In this document: one piece after another, positions 7,387-14,405 of the stretch
Layout of the letters: each line of letters begins with the position of its first letter
Numbering within the stretch: the first letter of the stretch is position 1
Assembly (NCBI GenBank): GCA_945874115.1
Contig: CAMCFD010000019.1
Span: 1-20,294 of the forward strand
Reading direction: 5' to 3'
Length of the DNA: 20,294 nucleotides
DNA from: Rickettsia typhi
GTDB taxonomy: Bacteria > Pseudomonadota > Alphaproteobacteria > Rickettsiales > UBA1997
Made by a program: the position numbers and the translations under genes
The notes under the pieces: generated by a model
The model's database searches: none
What the model was told of the DNA's origin: nothing
Seen by the model: the letters and a program-made list of their open reading frames with translations, nothing else

Positions 7387-7465
7387 TAGCGTCGCGAATT
7401 ATAACATTTCTCACTATAGGCGCCTTTAGCTAATCATTAACTTAAAATGTTATAATTCGCAGCTA
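7387..7465. repeat. long inverted-repeat element between ybhB-like and GNAT genes
   Basis: GCGAATTATAACATTT (7394-7409) and AAATGTTATAATTCGC (7445-7460) are perfect 16-bp inverted arms. After a small asymmetric bulge they extend by TAGC (7387-7390) pairing with GCTA (7462-7465). The 35-nt loop contains the palindrome AGGCGCCT. This is far longer than a normal terminator and has no T-run. It resembles a palindromic intergenic repeat or miniature mobile element. I see no second copy in the window. Confidence 0.6.
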
Positions 7466-7517
7466 AATCGCAATGACGAGCGGTCAAAAACCAGTATCCC
7501 TTTTTTAATAAAATAAA

Positions 7518-8015
7518 ATGTCAAAAATCGTTATAATAAAAGAAGCAGATGAGGAAAATTTTGATGAAATTTGGCGAATTTTTCAAGATGTAATAGAGGC
7601 TGGCGAAACCTACGCAAACGATGCTTCAACCACAAAAGAAGAGGCTTATCAAAAATGGTTTGCTAAAAATGCAAAAACTTTTGTTGCTAAAATTGATGAT
7701 AAAATTGTCGGCGCATATTTAATTAAACCCAATCACGTAGGGCGCGCGTCTCATATTGCTAATTGCAGTTTTATTGTTGATAAAAATAGTCGCGGCAATG
7801 GCGTTGGTAAAAAAATTGGTGCGCATGCAATTGAGTTTGCAAAAAACGCTGGCTATAAAGCAATTCAATATAATTTCGTAGTATCAACAAATAAGGTGGC
7901 TATAGCTTTATGGCAATCTCTTGGTTTTGAAATTATTGGCACAATCCCGCAAGCCTTTAACCACAAGAATCTGGGGCTTGTTGATGCATATATTATGTTT
8001 CTTGCCATTTCGTAA
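7518..8015 (+). CDS. GNAT-family N-acetyltransferase
   Basis: A 165-aa single-domain acetyl-CoA-dependent acyltransferase of unknown substrate. Motif A is clear: strand NCSFIVDKNSRGNGVGKKIG (82-101) with the R-G-N-G-V-G-K pyrophosphate loop at 92-98. Motif B follows at NKVAIALWQSLGFEIIGTIP (125-144), with the usual N...A..LW..LGF pattern. The N-terminal helix pair contains DEIWRIFQDVIEAGETY, as in phosphinothricin/L-amino-acid acetyltransferase-like GNATs. It is monocistronic by spacing. Confidence 0.93.
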   Translation: MSKIVIIKEADEENFDEIWRIFQDVIEAGETYANDASTTKEEAYQKWFAKNAKTFVAKIDDKIVGAYLIKPNHVGRASHIANCSFIVDKNSRGNGVGKKIGAHAIEFAKNAGYKAIQYNFVVSTNKVAIALWQSLGFEIIGTIPQAFNHKNLGLVDAYIMFLAIS

Positions 8016-8128
8016 AATTCCGCTTGGGCCAAGAGTTTTTCTAAACCAGATTTAACCTAGAGCCAAGCCACATCTCGCCATATTATAAAATTATTTCAAA
8101 AATAATATAAAAATCATTAAAAAAGTGC

Positions 8129-8156
8129 TTGACAATAACTTGATAATGATTATCAT
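8129..8156 (+). promoter_or_regulatory. sigma70-like promoter upstream of exbB-exbD-tonB
   Basis: A consensus -35 TTGACA (8129-8134) is followed after 16 bp by TATCAT (8151-8156). The -10 and part of the spacer lie inside a Fur-type box. Transcription would begin near 8163, leaving a leader of about 230 nt before the exbB ATG at 8393. Confidence 0.6.
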
Positions 8157-8160
8157 TATC
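8142..8160. promoter_or_regulatory. consensus Fur box (operator 1)
   Basis: GATAATGATTATCATTATC is 19 bp long and on the minus strand reads exactly the classical Fur-box consensus. It overlaps the -10 of the exbB promoter, as expected for Fe(II)-Fur repression. ExbB-ExbD-TonB downstream is a classical iron-regulated target. Confidence 0.85.
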
Positions 8161-8173
8161 TTGTTTGGTAAAT

Positions 8174-8192
8174 GATAATGACTATCATTGGT
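8174..8192. promoter_or_regulatory. second, weaker Fur-like box (operator 2)
   Basis: GATAATGACTATCATTGGT matches the Fur consensus at 14 of 19 positions, including both ATAATGA/ATCATT half sites. It starts 14 bp after box 1 ends, so tandem binding just downstream of the start site is plausible. Confidence 0.65.
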
Positions 8193-8392
8193 TTTTAAAT
8201 AGTTGCAAAAAACCTGTTAAATTAGCTCGAAAAAGGTTAAAAATCAACTAAAAAACACCTATAATGCCATTCGTCACTAAATAATTAACCATTTATGCTT
8301 CATAATTTGGTCTCAAATCTCAAATTATTTTGCCTAAAAAGCTAATTATTGGTAGAAAATGGTATAATTATTGAAATTATAATTTTATTTAT
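8193..8392 (+). other. long untranslated leader of the exbB operon
   Basis: There are about 200 bp between the Fur boxes and the exbB start with no convincing open frame. It is A/T-rich and contains TATAAT-like hexamers at 8261-8266, 8363-8368 and 8378-8383 without good -35 partners. One of them may be a second promoter. I recognise no known riboswitch. Confidence 0.4.
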
Positions 8393-8986
8393 ATGTCTGT
8401 CGCAGAAATTTTATTTAGTCAAAATTGGATTATATCCTTAATTTTTGCACTATTAATTGCTATTTCATTTTTTAGCTGGTATTTAATTTTTCGCAAAATA
8501 ATTTTCTTCAAAGCTGAGCAAAAAATTGTTGATAATTTTTCTGTAAATGAAAAAAATGACACTTCAATTGCGGCGCAAACTTTGCTAAAATCTTTCGCAA
8601 TTTTAGAAGGTGGCAAAAAAGATAATCAAGAAATTGTTGCTAAAAAAATATTCATAACTCTTGAAGAAGTTAAAGAAAAAATTAATTTCGGACATAATTT
8701 TTTGGCTTCAATTGCCAACTTAACACCTTTTATTGGTTTGTTTGGAACGGTGCTTGGAGTTTATTTTGCGCTGATCGACATTTCAAATCACGGAAATGCC
8801 AATATCGCAGTTGTCGCGCGTCCAATTGGAGAGGCGTTGATTGCGACCGCGATGGGCTTGTGGTGTGCGATTCCGGCTTCTTTTGCGTTTAACGCATTCT
8901 CGAAAAAATCGGCTTTATTGGTTAGAAAAATAAAAATTTTGATTGATAAAAAATCAATTGAGATTGAAGAAAATAGAGGATTTTAA
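8393..8986 (+). CDS. exbB: MotA/TolQ/ExbB-family proton channel subunit (ExbB)
   Basis: Inner-membrane subunit of the pentameric channel that, with ExbD, uses the proton motive force to energise TonB. It has 197 aa. Three membrane spans fit the family: about 10-33, 104-128 and 146-168. The cytoplasmic loop is short and Lys/Glu-rich. Conserved signatures are NLTPFIGLFGTVLGV (109-123) and PIGEALIATAMGLWCAIPA (144-162). The TolQ alternative is less likely because exbD and tonB follow and Fur boxes precede. Its stop overlaps the exbD start by 1 nt. Confidence 0.94.
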   Translation: MSVAEILFSQNWIISLIFALLIAISFFSWYLIFRKIIFFKAEQKIVDNFSVNEKNDTSIAAQTLLKSFAILEGGKKDNQEIVAKKIFITLEEVKEKINFGHNFLASIANLTPFIGLFGTVLGVYFALIDISNHGNANIAVVARPIGEALIATAMGLWCAIPASFAFNAFSKKSALLVRKIKILIDKKSIEIEENRGF

Positions 8987-9390
8987 TGAAACTAACATTC
9001 AACAATAGCGAAGACGGACAAGAAGAAGTTATCAGTGAAATCAACGTAACGCCGCTAGTTGACGTTATGTTGCTTTTAATGATTATTTTTCTAGTGACCG
9101 CGCCACTTTTGATAAACAATATCGACGTTAAATTGCCGCAAGTTGTTGGAGCTTCTGAATCTAAAGCGGTCAGCAAAATTATCGCGATTAAAGAAAATGG
9201 TGATCTTTCATTTGACGGATCTGCTATTTCTGCACAATCGCTTGAAAAAGAATTGATTGCAATTAGTAGTAAAGAAGTGGTCGTGAAAATTGCCGCTGAT
9301 AAAAATTGCCGCTATCAAGATGTGGCTGCAATATTGTCTTTGCTTGGCAAAAGCCATATTAGCAATGTTAGTTTTCTGACGCAAAATTAG
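8986..9390 (+). CDS. exbD: ExbD/TolR-family biopolymer transport protein (ExbD)
   Basis: Partner of ExbB with one N-terminal membrane helix and a periplasmic domain. It has 134 aa. The helix contains the essential proton-carrying Asp in NVTPLVDVMLLLMIIFLV (D26). The periplasmic part ends with the family-typical KNCRYQDVAAILSLLGKSHISNVSFLT. Translation is coupled to exbB through a TAATG overlap, and this is one of the few starts with a clear Shine-Dalgarno (AGAGGA, 8975-8980). Confidence 0.95.
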   Translation: MKLTFNNSEDGQEEVISEINVTPLVDVMLLLMIIFLVTAPLLINNIDVKLPQVVGASESKAVSKIIAIKENGDLSFDGSAISAQSLEKELIAISSKEVVVKIAADKNCRYQDVAAILSLLGKSHISNVSFLTQN

Positions 9391-9452
9391 TTTTTTAAAG
9401 AAAGCGCTTGATTTAAGTTATTATTATTTCGGTAAAAAATATTTTATTTTAT

Positions 9453-10139
9453 ATGAAAAATATTGATGTACAAAACTTTTTTGCACAAAATGAAATTTCG
9501 GCTTTTATCAAAGAAAAAGCCGCTTCGCAAGATTTTTCTGCTTTCATGTTTACGGCTTTGCTTCACATAAGTTTGGTGTTTTTTATATTTTTTCAGTATA
9601 AAAAAGCATCATTTGATCAGACTCTTTCATTTTCTATGACAGTGATGGACGTTTCTTCGTCTTCGTCAAATGTCGTTGCCAGCTCTGCTTCGGTTGCAAG
9701 TAAAACTTCGGCGAAAGCGCCGCAAAAAAGCGACGAGAAAGCTCAAAATGCGCAAAGTGCGAACGATAATTCACAATATTTGCAGCAAGAAGACAGCACC
9801 AATTCTAAGTCTGATAAATCTTTCGATTCTCAGGCGAGAAGCGCAGTTTTGACGCCAGATTCTGAGGCTTCTATTGACGCGGCAAATTTAAATAATAAAG
9901 CACCAAGATATCCGGAAATTTCGCGTCAAATTGGCGAAAAGGGCACAGTAATTCTGAAAGTTTATGTTAGCGAAGAAGGTTTGGCTCAGATTGTTGAGAT
10001 GAAAAAAAGTTCTGGTTTTGCAAGGCTTGATAATTCTGCCCTTGCGACAGTTAAGCAATGGCGCTTTCTTGCCGCTAGAAAAAGCGGAAAGCTTGTCGCA
10101 TCTTGGATTAACATCCCAATTCGTTTTGCTTTAGAATAA
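9453..10139 (+). CDS. tonB: TonB energy-transducing protein
   Basis: Links the ExbB-ExbD motor to outer-membrane receptors for siderophores, heme or vitamin B12. It has 228 aa. One N-terminal membrane span (about 29-48) contains the conserved His38 in LLHISLVFF, equivalent to the functional His of E. coli TonB. The periplasmic linker (about 52-148) is Ser/Ala/Gln/Lys/Asp-rich with almost no proline, unlike the usual Pro-Lys/Pro-Glu spacer. The C-terminal domain (151-226) is a standard TonB_C fold: PRYPEISRQIGEKGTVILKV, then DNSALATVKQWRFLAA and IPIRFAL. It follows exbD after 62 bp. Confidence 0.93.
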   Translation: MKNIDVQNFFAQNEISAFIKEKAASQDFSAFMFTALLHISLVFFIFFQYKKASFDQTLSFSMTVMDVSSSSSNVVASSASVASKTSAKAPQKSDEKAQNAQSANDNSQYLQQEDSTNSKSDKSFDSQARSAVLTPDSEASIDAANLNNKAPRYPEISRQIGEKGTVILKVYVSEEGLAQIVEMKKSSGFARLDNSALATVKQWRFLAARKSGKLVASWINIPIRFALE

Positions 10140-10382
10140 AATTAATAAATCCAGGGTAATTCGGGGCGCATAGATTATTATTGGTTTTGCCTGTGAAAAT
10201 AGCGTGGCGGTTTGCTGCCTCTTATGGTTATGGTTTTTTGTGTGCACAACTCTGGAGTTGTAATTGCAGTAGGTTCTTCAAGAGAGGGAGAGTTTCTTGG
10301 AATCTCAAGCAAGTTTAAAATAAAAGATTTTAAACTAAGATGATGAATGCGCTGTATTGCAATTAATATTTTAAATAAAACT
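10140..10382. other. intergenic region between tonB and the broken hydroxylase gene
   Basis: No gene is supported. A short perfect hairpin (ACAACTC at 10246-10252, GAGTTGT at 10255-10261, 2-nt loop) lacks a T-run. A 125-codon minus-strand frame covers this stretch but runs antisense through the hydroxylase 5' end and shows no family signature. Confidence 0.4.
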
Positions 10383-11069
10383 ATGTTAATGCAAATAAAA
10401 GAATTATTGCCAGCAAACATCGTAGAGTAAATCAGAAGAACTCTTGCAAGTGCAGATTGGCAAGATGGAAAACAAACCGCCGGCGCACAATCGGGCGAGG
10501 CAAAAAATAATTTGCAAGTGACGGAAGACGATAAAAATTTGCCAGAATTGCGCAAAATAATTTTGCAACATGTTCATAAAAATGGCCTTTATTTCAGCGC
10601 CTCTTTGCCAAAAAAAATCTTCCCGCCATTATTCAACAAATATTGCGGCGACACAAATTCTTTCGGCAACCACGTTGACAACGCCGTTCGAACCTACATC
10701 AAAACTGGCGAAAATATCAGAACCGATTTATCTTGCACAATTTTCTTGTCAAACCCGCAAGAATACGAAGGCGGAGAGCTTGTCATCGAAGACGTATACG
10801 GCGCAAAAAGCATTAAACTTAACGCCGGCGACGCAATTTTATATCCGTCAACAAGCCTACATCGCGTCGAGCCCGTGACAAAAGGTGAGCGCATCGCCAG
10901 CTTTTTTTGGATCGAAAGTATGGTGCGTGGCAACGACGAACGCCGTATTTTATTCGATATGGACATGGCAATTTTAAATCTGCGCCAAAAACACGGACAA
11001 AATGAAGATGCGGCTGTTGTTTTAACCTCGTGCTATCACAATTTGGTGAGATTGTTCGCTGACACTTAA
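10383..11069 (+). pseudogene. PiuC/YbiX-type Fe(II)/2-oxoglutarate hydroxylase with in-frame stop
   Basis: Read from the ATG at 10383, codons 1-15 give MLMQIKELLPANIVE, then TAA at 10428-10430. The same frame then continues IRRTLASADWQDGKQTAGAQ... to a normal end at 11069. Together these form a full-length (about 228-codon) PKHD-type hydroxylase collinear with E. coli YbiX, as I recall it. After the stop all catalytic parts remain: the HVD metal motif in FGNHVDNAVRT, the second His in SLHRVEPVT, and the 2-oxoglutarate Arg in GERIASFFW. The family usually sits beside TonB-dependent siderophore receptors, matching the exbBD-tonB neighbour. Restart at TTG 10512 would remove about 43 residues. 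It may be a recent pseudogene, a readthrough gene, or a sequencing error. It converges on the next gene with 13 bp between. Confidence 0.88.
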
Positions 11070-11082
11070 TCGCGCACCTAAA

Positions 11083-12342
11083 TTATAAATCAAGACAAGT
11101 GAAGCGATTGCGGATAAATTTCGCAGCGCCAATAATTTCGTTATATTCGCCATTTTCAAGATCAAGCGCATCAAAGCCAACTTCGATTGCGAAATGTTTG
11201 AAAATGTCGCGAATATTTTGTTCAGGAAAAATTATGCGCGATAAAACCTTGCAATAATCTTGCCAATTTTGCCCCAATTCTTGCTGTAAAAATTTGCGAT
11301 TTTTCCTGATTAATTCGGCCTTCAAGCCATATTCTTTTTCGCATTCACGCGCGATTTTCGCACCAAAAAATTGCGTCATCTTTTCTTTCTCAAAGTTAAC
11401 TTCGCGCATTTCAATTGAATCTTGCGATAAAAGTTCCTCCTGAATTCGCGCCGTTGTAAGGCAAGTCGTCGCAATTTGCAATCCGTGCAAAACACGCGCT
11501 TCTTTTTGCGGATATTTCATCGCGTAAGAATGCGCAATTAAATGCTCCGATTGACTAGCAGGAAAACTTCCACCCGCAAGAGTCATTGACGCGCCCGACA
11601 ATAATAAAATCTCGATTAAAAGCTTCAAAAAATCTTTATCTTCAAGTGCAAATTCTTGATAATTTTCGACAAAAAACCCCATTTTTTCGCTCAAAATCGC
11701 AAAACACTCAGGATTAAATTCGGTTTCAAGCAATAAATGCGATAAAAGCCAATCAAACCAACAGCCATAAAAACACATCGAATCACCAATTCCGGCCTTG
11801 ATCATCGATTTTGGCGCGGTTTTTAAAATCCCCAAATCGCAAAAAACCGCCAAAGGCAAGGTCGCGCCGACAGTTTTTCTGTGATCATTGACAATTATCG
11901 AAGCATTTTTCGACAAATATCCATTCATCGACGGCGCCGACGGAAAAATTATGTAGGGAATGTCGTTTTTATCGCTCGCAATCTTGCACAAATCGCTAAT
12001 TACGCCACTTCCAAGTGCAATTATTAAATCGAAATTTCGTGAAGTTTCGGTGATTTTTTCGACACTTTCTTCATCTGGCTTTGCGTTTTCAAAAATCAAA
12101 TATTCCACTTTTAAATCTTTAAGCGATGACGCGAAAAATTTTTGACAATTATCAAAAATTCGCTCATCGCTGACGAAAAATATCTTTTTTCCCTCAAAAC
12201 CGAGGTCAAAAACCAATTTTTTGGTCTCAAAAGCCAAATTTTCACCAATTTTCACCTCAATTTTTGCCAATAAATCAATTTCGCGCTGATTTTCATCAGA
12301 TTTTAAATCACGCAGCAATTTCCAGTCCAATATTTCACTCAT
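11083..12342 (-). CDS. glycerol-1-phosphate dehydrogenase-like protein (AraM/EgsA-type, Fe-ADH superfamily)
   Basis: A 419-aa NAD(P)-dependent dehydrogenase of the DHQ-synthase-like/iron alcohol dehydrogenase fold. Visible features: nucleotide-binding GSGVISDLCK (111-120), the PSAPSMNGYLSKNASI segment (134-149) characteristic of sn-glycerol-1-phosphate dehydrogenases, and predicted metal ligands D187 (AGIGD), H267 (SEHLIAH) and H286 (VLHG). Characterised relatives reduce dihydroxyacetone phosphate to glycerol-1-phosphate (archaeal EgsA, Bacillus AraM). The C-terminal about 110 residues are family-typical helices. No archaeal-type lipid genes are nearby, so the substrate is uncertain. It is divergent from secG with a 113-bp shared promoter region. 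Confidence 0.85.
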   Translation of the reverse strand: MSEILDWKLLRDLKSDENQREIDLLAKIEVKIGENLAFETKKLVFDLGFEGKKIFFVSDERIFDNCQKFFASSLKDLKVEYLIFENAKPDEESVEKITETSRNFDLIIALGSGVISDLCKIASDKNDIPYIIFPSAPSMNGYLSKNASIIVNDHRKTVGATLPLAVFCDLGILKTAPKSMIKAGIGDSMCFYGCWFDWLLSHLLLETEFNPECFAILSEKMGFFVENYQEFALEDKDFLKLLIEILLLSGASMTLAGGSFPASQSEHLIAHSYAMKYPQKEARVLHGLQIATTCLTTARIQEELLSQDSIEMREVNFEKEKMTQFFGAKIARECEKEYGLKAELIRKNRKFLQQELGQNWQDYCKVLSRIIFPEQNIRDIFKHFAIEVGFDALDLENGEYNEIIGAAKFIRNRFTCLDL

Positions 12343-12455
12343 AATTTATTTATTTTCCATCGATAATTAATGCCATTTTATTCTTGCAAAATATAAGTTT
12401 TTCGCTAAAATTAACGACATTATTATAACATTAACGGCTATTTAGTCAATTAAAA

Positions 12456-12785
12456 ATGGAAAAATTACAACTTTTTTTACTAATTCTACAAATAATTATC
12501 GCGGTTGTGATGGTTATTTTGGTGCTCTTGCAAAAATCTGACGGAGATTCTTTAAGCGGAATTGGTGGCGGTTCTGGTGGCATGGGAGCGGTTATTTCAA
12601 GCAAAGCCTCGGCCAATTTTCTAAGCAAAACCACGATGATTCTGGTTGCGGTTTTCATGTTCAATTGCCTTGTTTTGGCTACAATTTCTAATGTTTCGAA
12701 GAAAAAAATCGCTTCAGAACTTGAGGCTGTTATAAAAGAGCAAGAGCAAATAAACGACGGCACGAAAGCACCAGAAGTAAAATAA
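12456..12785 (+). CDS. secG: protein translocase subunit SecG
   Basis: Small inner-membrane subunit of the SecYEG translocon that assists protein export. It has 109 aa. Two hydrophobic helices (about 6-25 and 58-78) flank the conserved cytoplasmic loop LQKSDGDSLSGIGGGSGG (25-42). The charged C-terminal tail is variable, as usual. It is followed after 14 nt by gcvT, so the two are probably co-transcribed. Confidence 0.94.
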   Translation: MEKLQLFLLILQIIIAVVMVILVLLQKSDGDSLSGIGGGSGGMGAVISSKASANFLSKTTMILVAVFMFNCLVLATISNVSKKKIASELEAVIKEQEQINDGTKAPEVK

Positions 12786-12799
12786 CAATAACACATAAA

Positions 12800-13903
12800 A
12801 TGAAAAAAACAGCATTGACACAAACTCACAAAGACCAAGGCGGCAAAATGGTCGAATTCGCAGGCTATGAAATGCCCGTGCAATATAAAGAAGGAATGCT
12901 AAAAGAGCATGAATGGGTTCGCGGCGGCAACGTTGGATTATTCGACGTTTCTCACATGGGACAATTTTTGATTGAAGGCGAAAATGTTGCAAAATTCTTG
13001 TCAAAAATCACGCCAACAAATTTCGAATTAAGCACGCCAAACCTTGCGAAATATACAGTTCTAACTAATGAAAACGGCGGAATTATCGACGATTTAATCA
13101 TCACAAAATTCACCGATACTCAATTTTTTATCGTATTAAACGCTGCCTGCAAAGAAAAAGATTCTGCGTGGATCAAGAAAAACTTGCCGACAAACCTTAA
13201 GTTTGAAGAATTGTCTGGTCGCTCATTGATTGCGATTCAAGGCGAAAAAGCCGAAGAAGTTTTGCAAAAATTTATTGATGGCGCTAATTTAGCCGATTTA
13301 TCTTACATGAACACAAAATCTTTCAATCTTAAAAATGGCGAACGAGTTTACATCGGGCGCACGGGCTACACTGGTGAAGACGGTTTTGAAGTTAGTATTA
13401 AAGACTCAGCTGCTGCAAAATTCTGGCTTGATTTATGCGAATTATCGCAAGTAAAGCCAATCGGCCTTGGCGCCCGCGATTCTCTTCGCTTAGAAATGGG
13501 CTATCCACTTTATGGACACGATCTTGACGACACAACTTCGCCAATCGAAGCTGGCCTTGGTTGGGTTGTCAGCAAATCAAACACCGATTTTATCGGCGCA
13601 AAACGCGTTATTGAAGAAAAAGCAAGCGGCGTAGTTGCAAGAAAAAGATTCGGCGTAAAATTACTTGATCGCGGAATCGCGCGCGAAGGCTGTGAAGTTA
13701 GAAAAGACGGCAAAAAAATCGGCGTTTTAACAAGTGGCGGATTTTCTCCCGACCTTAAAGTTTCAATCGGGCAGGGCTATTTTAATCCTGAAATCGTTAA
13801 AATTGGCGATGAAATCGAAGTGATTGTCAGAGACCGCGGAATTAAAGCAGAAGTATCTTCTCCAACTTTTGTTGCGGCCAAAACCAAAGCATTGAAGAAA
13901 TAG
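12800..13903 (+). CDS. gcvT: glycine cleavage system T protein (aminomethyltransferase)
   Basis: Transfers the aminomethyl carbon from lipoyl-GcvH to tetrahydrofolate, releasing ammonia and 5,10-methylene-THF. It has 367 aa, normal for the family. The N-terminal folate-binding half contains FDVSHMGQ (48-55) and ENGGIIDDLI (91-100, with the catalytic Asp). Further on are RTGYTGEDGFE, GLGARDSLRLEMGYPLYGHDLD and the C-terminal barrel with TSGGFSPDLKVSIGQGY. gcvH follows 57 nt later, but no gcvP is in the window. Confidence 0.97.
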   Translation: MKKTALTQTHKDQGGKMVEFAGYEMPVQYKEGMLKEHEWVRGGNVGLFDVSHMGQFLIEGENVAKFLSKITPTNFELSTPNLAKYTVLTNENGGIIDDLIITKFTDTQFFIVLNAACKEKDSAWIKKNLPTNLKFEELSGRSLIAIQGEKAEEVLQKFIDGANLADLSYMNTKSFNLKNGERVYIGRTGYTGEDGFEVSIKDSAAAKFWLDLCELSQVKPIGLGARDSLRLEMGYPLYGHDLDDTTSPIEAGLGWVVSKSNTDFIGAKRVIEEKASGVVARKRFGVKLLDRGIAREGCEVRKDGKKIGVLTSGGFSPDLKVSIGQGYFNPEIVKIGDEIEVIVRDRGIKAEVSSPTFVAAKTKALKK

Positions 13904-13960
13904 CAAGGCAAGTTTTTCTGGTTATTTTTAGTGAATTATTAACAATTTTTAAAGGAAAAA

Positions 13961-14329
13961 ATGAAATATACAAAAGACCACGAATGGGTAAAAATCGAAG
14001 GTGATGTTGCAACAATTGGAATTACAGAGCATGCCGCTGAAGCCTTGGGCGAGTTGGTTTATGTTGAATTGCCAAAAGTAGGAAATTCTTACGCAAAAGG
14101 TGATGCCTTCGCGGTTGTTGAATCTTCAAAATCAGCTTCTGACGTTTATATTCCAGCTTCTGGTGAGGTTGTTAGCGTTAACGAATCTCTAACTTCAACT
14201 CCAGAATTGGTCAATAATTCAACTTATAAAGATGGCTGGATTGCTAAAGTTAAATTGAGCAACGCCTCTGAATTGGCTGAAGCTATGGATGAAAGCGCTT
14301 ACAAAAAATATTTAGAAGAAAATAACTAA
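13961..14329 (+). CDS. gcvH: glycine cleavage system H protein (lipoyl carrier)
   Basis: Lipoylated shuttle protein of the glycine cleavage complex, carrying the aminomethyl group between the P, T and L proteins. It has 122 aa. The start MKYTKDHEWVK is typical. The lipoylated lysine is K57 in VVESSKSASDVYIP; the common form is ESVKAASD, so the Ser before Lys is a minor variation. The ATG has a good Shine-Dalgarno AAAGGA at 13951-13956, unlike most genes here. It is the last gene of the secG-gcvT-gcvH cluster. Confidence 0.97.
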   Translation: MKYTKDHEWVKIEGDVATIGITEHAAEALGELVYVELPKVGNSYAKGDAFAVVESSKSASDVYIPASGEVVSVNESLTSTPELVNNSTYKDGWIAKVKLSNASELAEAMDESAYKKYLEENN

Positions 14330-14336
14330 TCTTTTT

Positions 14337-14369
14337 ATTCTTGCGAGAGTTTTTTATTCTCGCAAGAAT
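14337..14369 (+). terminator. intrinsic terminator after gcvH
   Basis: A 12-bp perfect stem (ATTCTTGCGAGA, 14337-14348, with its complement at 14358-14369) around a 9-nt T-rich loop is followed by TTCTTTTTC. It lies 8 nt after the gcvH stop. Confidence 0.85.
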
Positions 14370-14405
14370 TTCTTTTTCGAAAATCCTCAAAAACCGATCT
14401 CAAAA

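Noticed and set aside
10178..10555. 125-codon minus-strand frame over the tonB downstream region
   Set aside because: Runs antisense through the clearly homologous hydroxylase 5' part, with no family signature and uneven composition.
12408..12434. Direct repeat ATTAACG spaced about 20 bp in the g1pdh-secG gap
   Set aside because: Only 7 bp in very AT-rich DNA; could be chance, with no supporting promoter layout.
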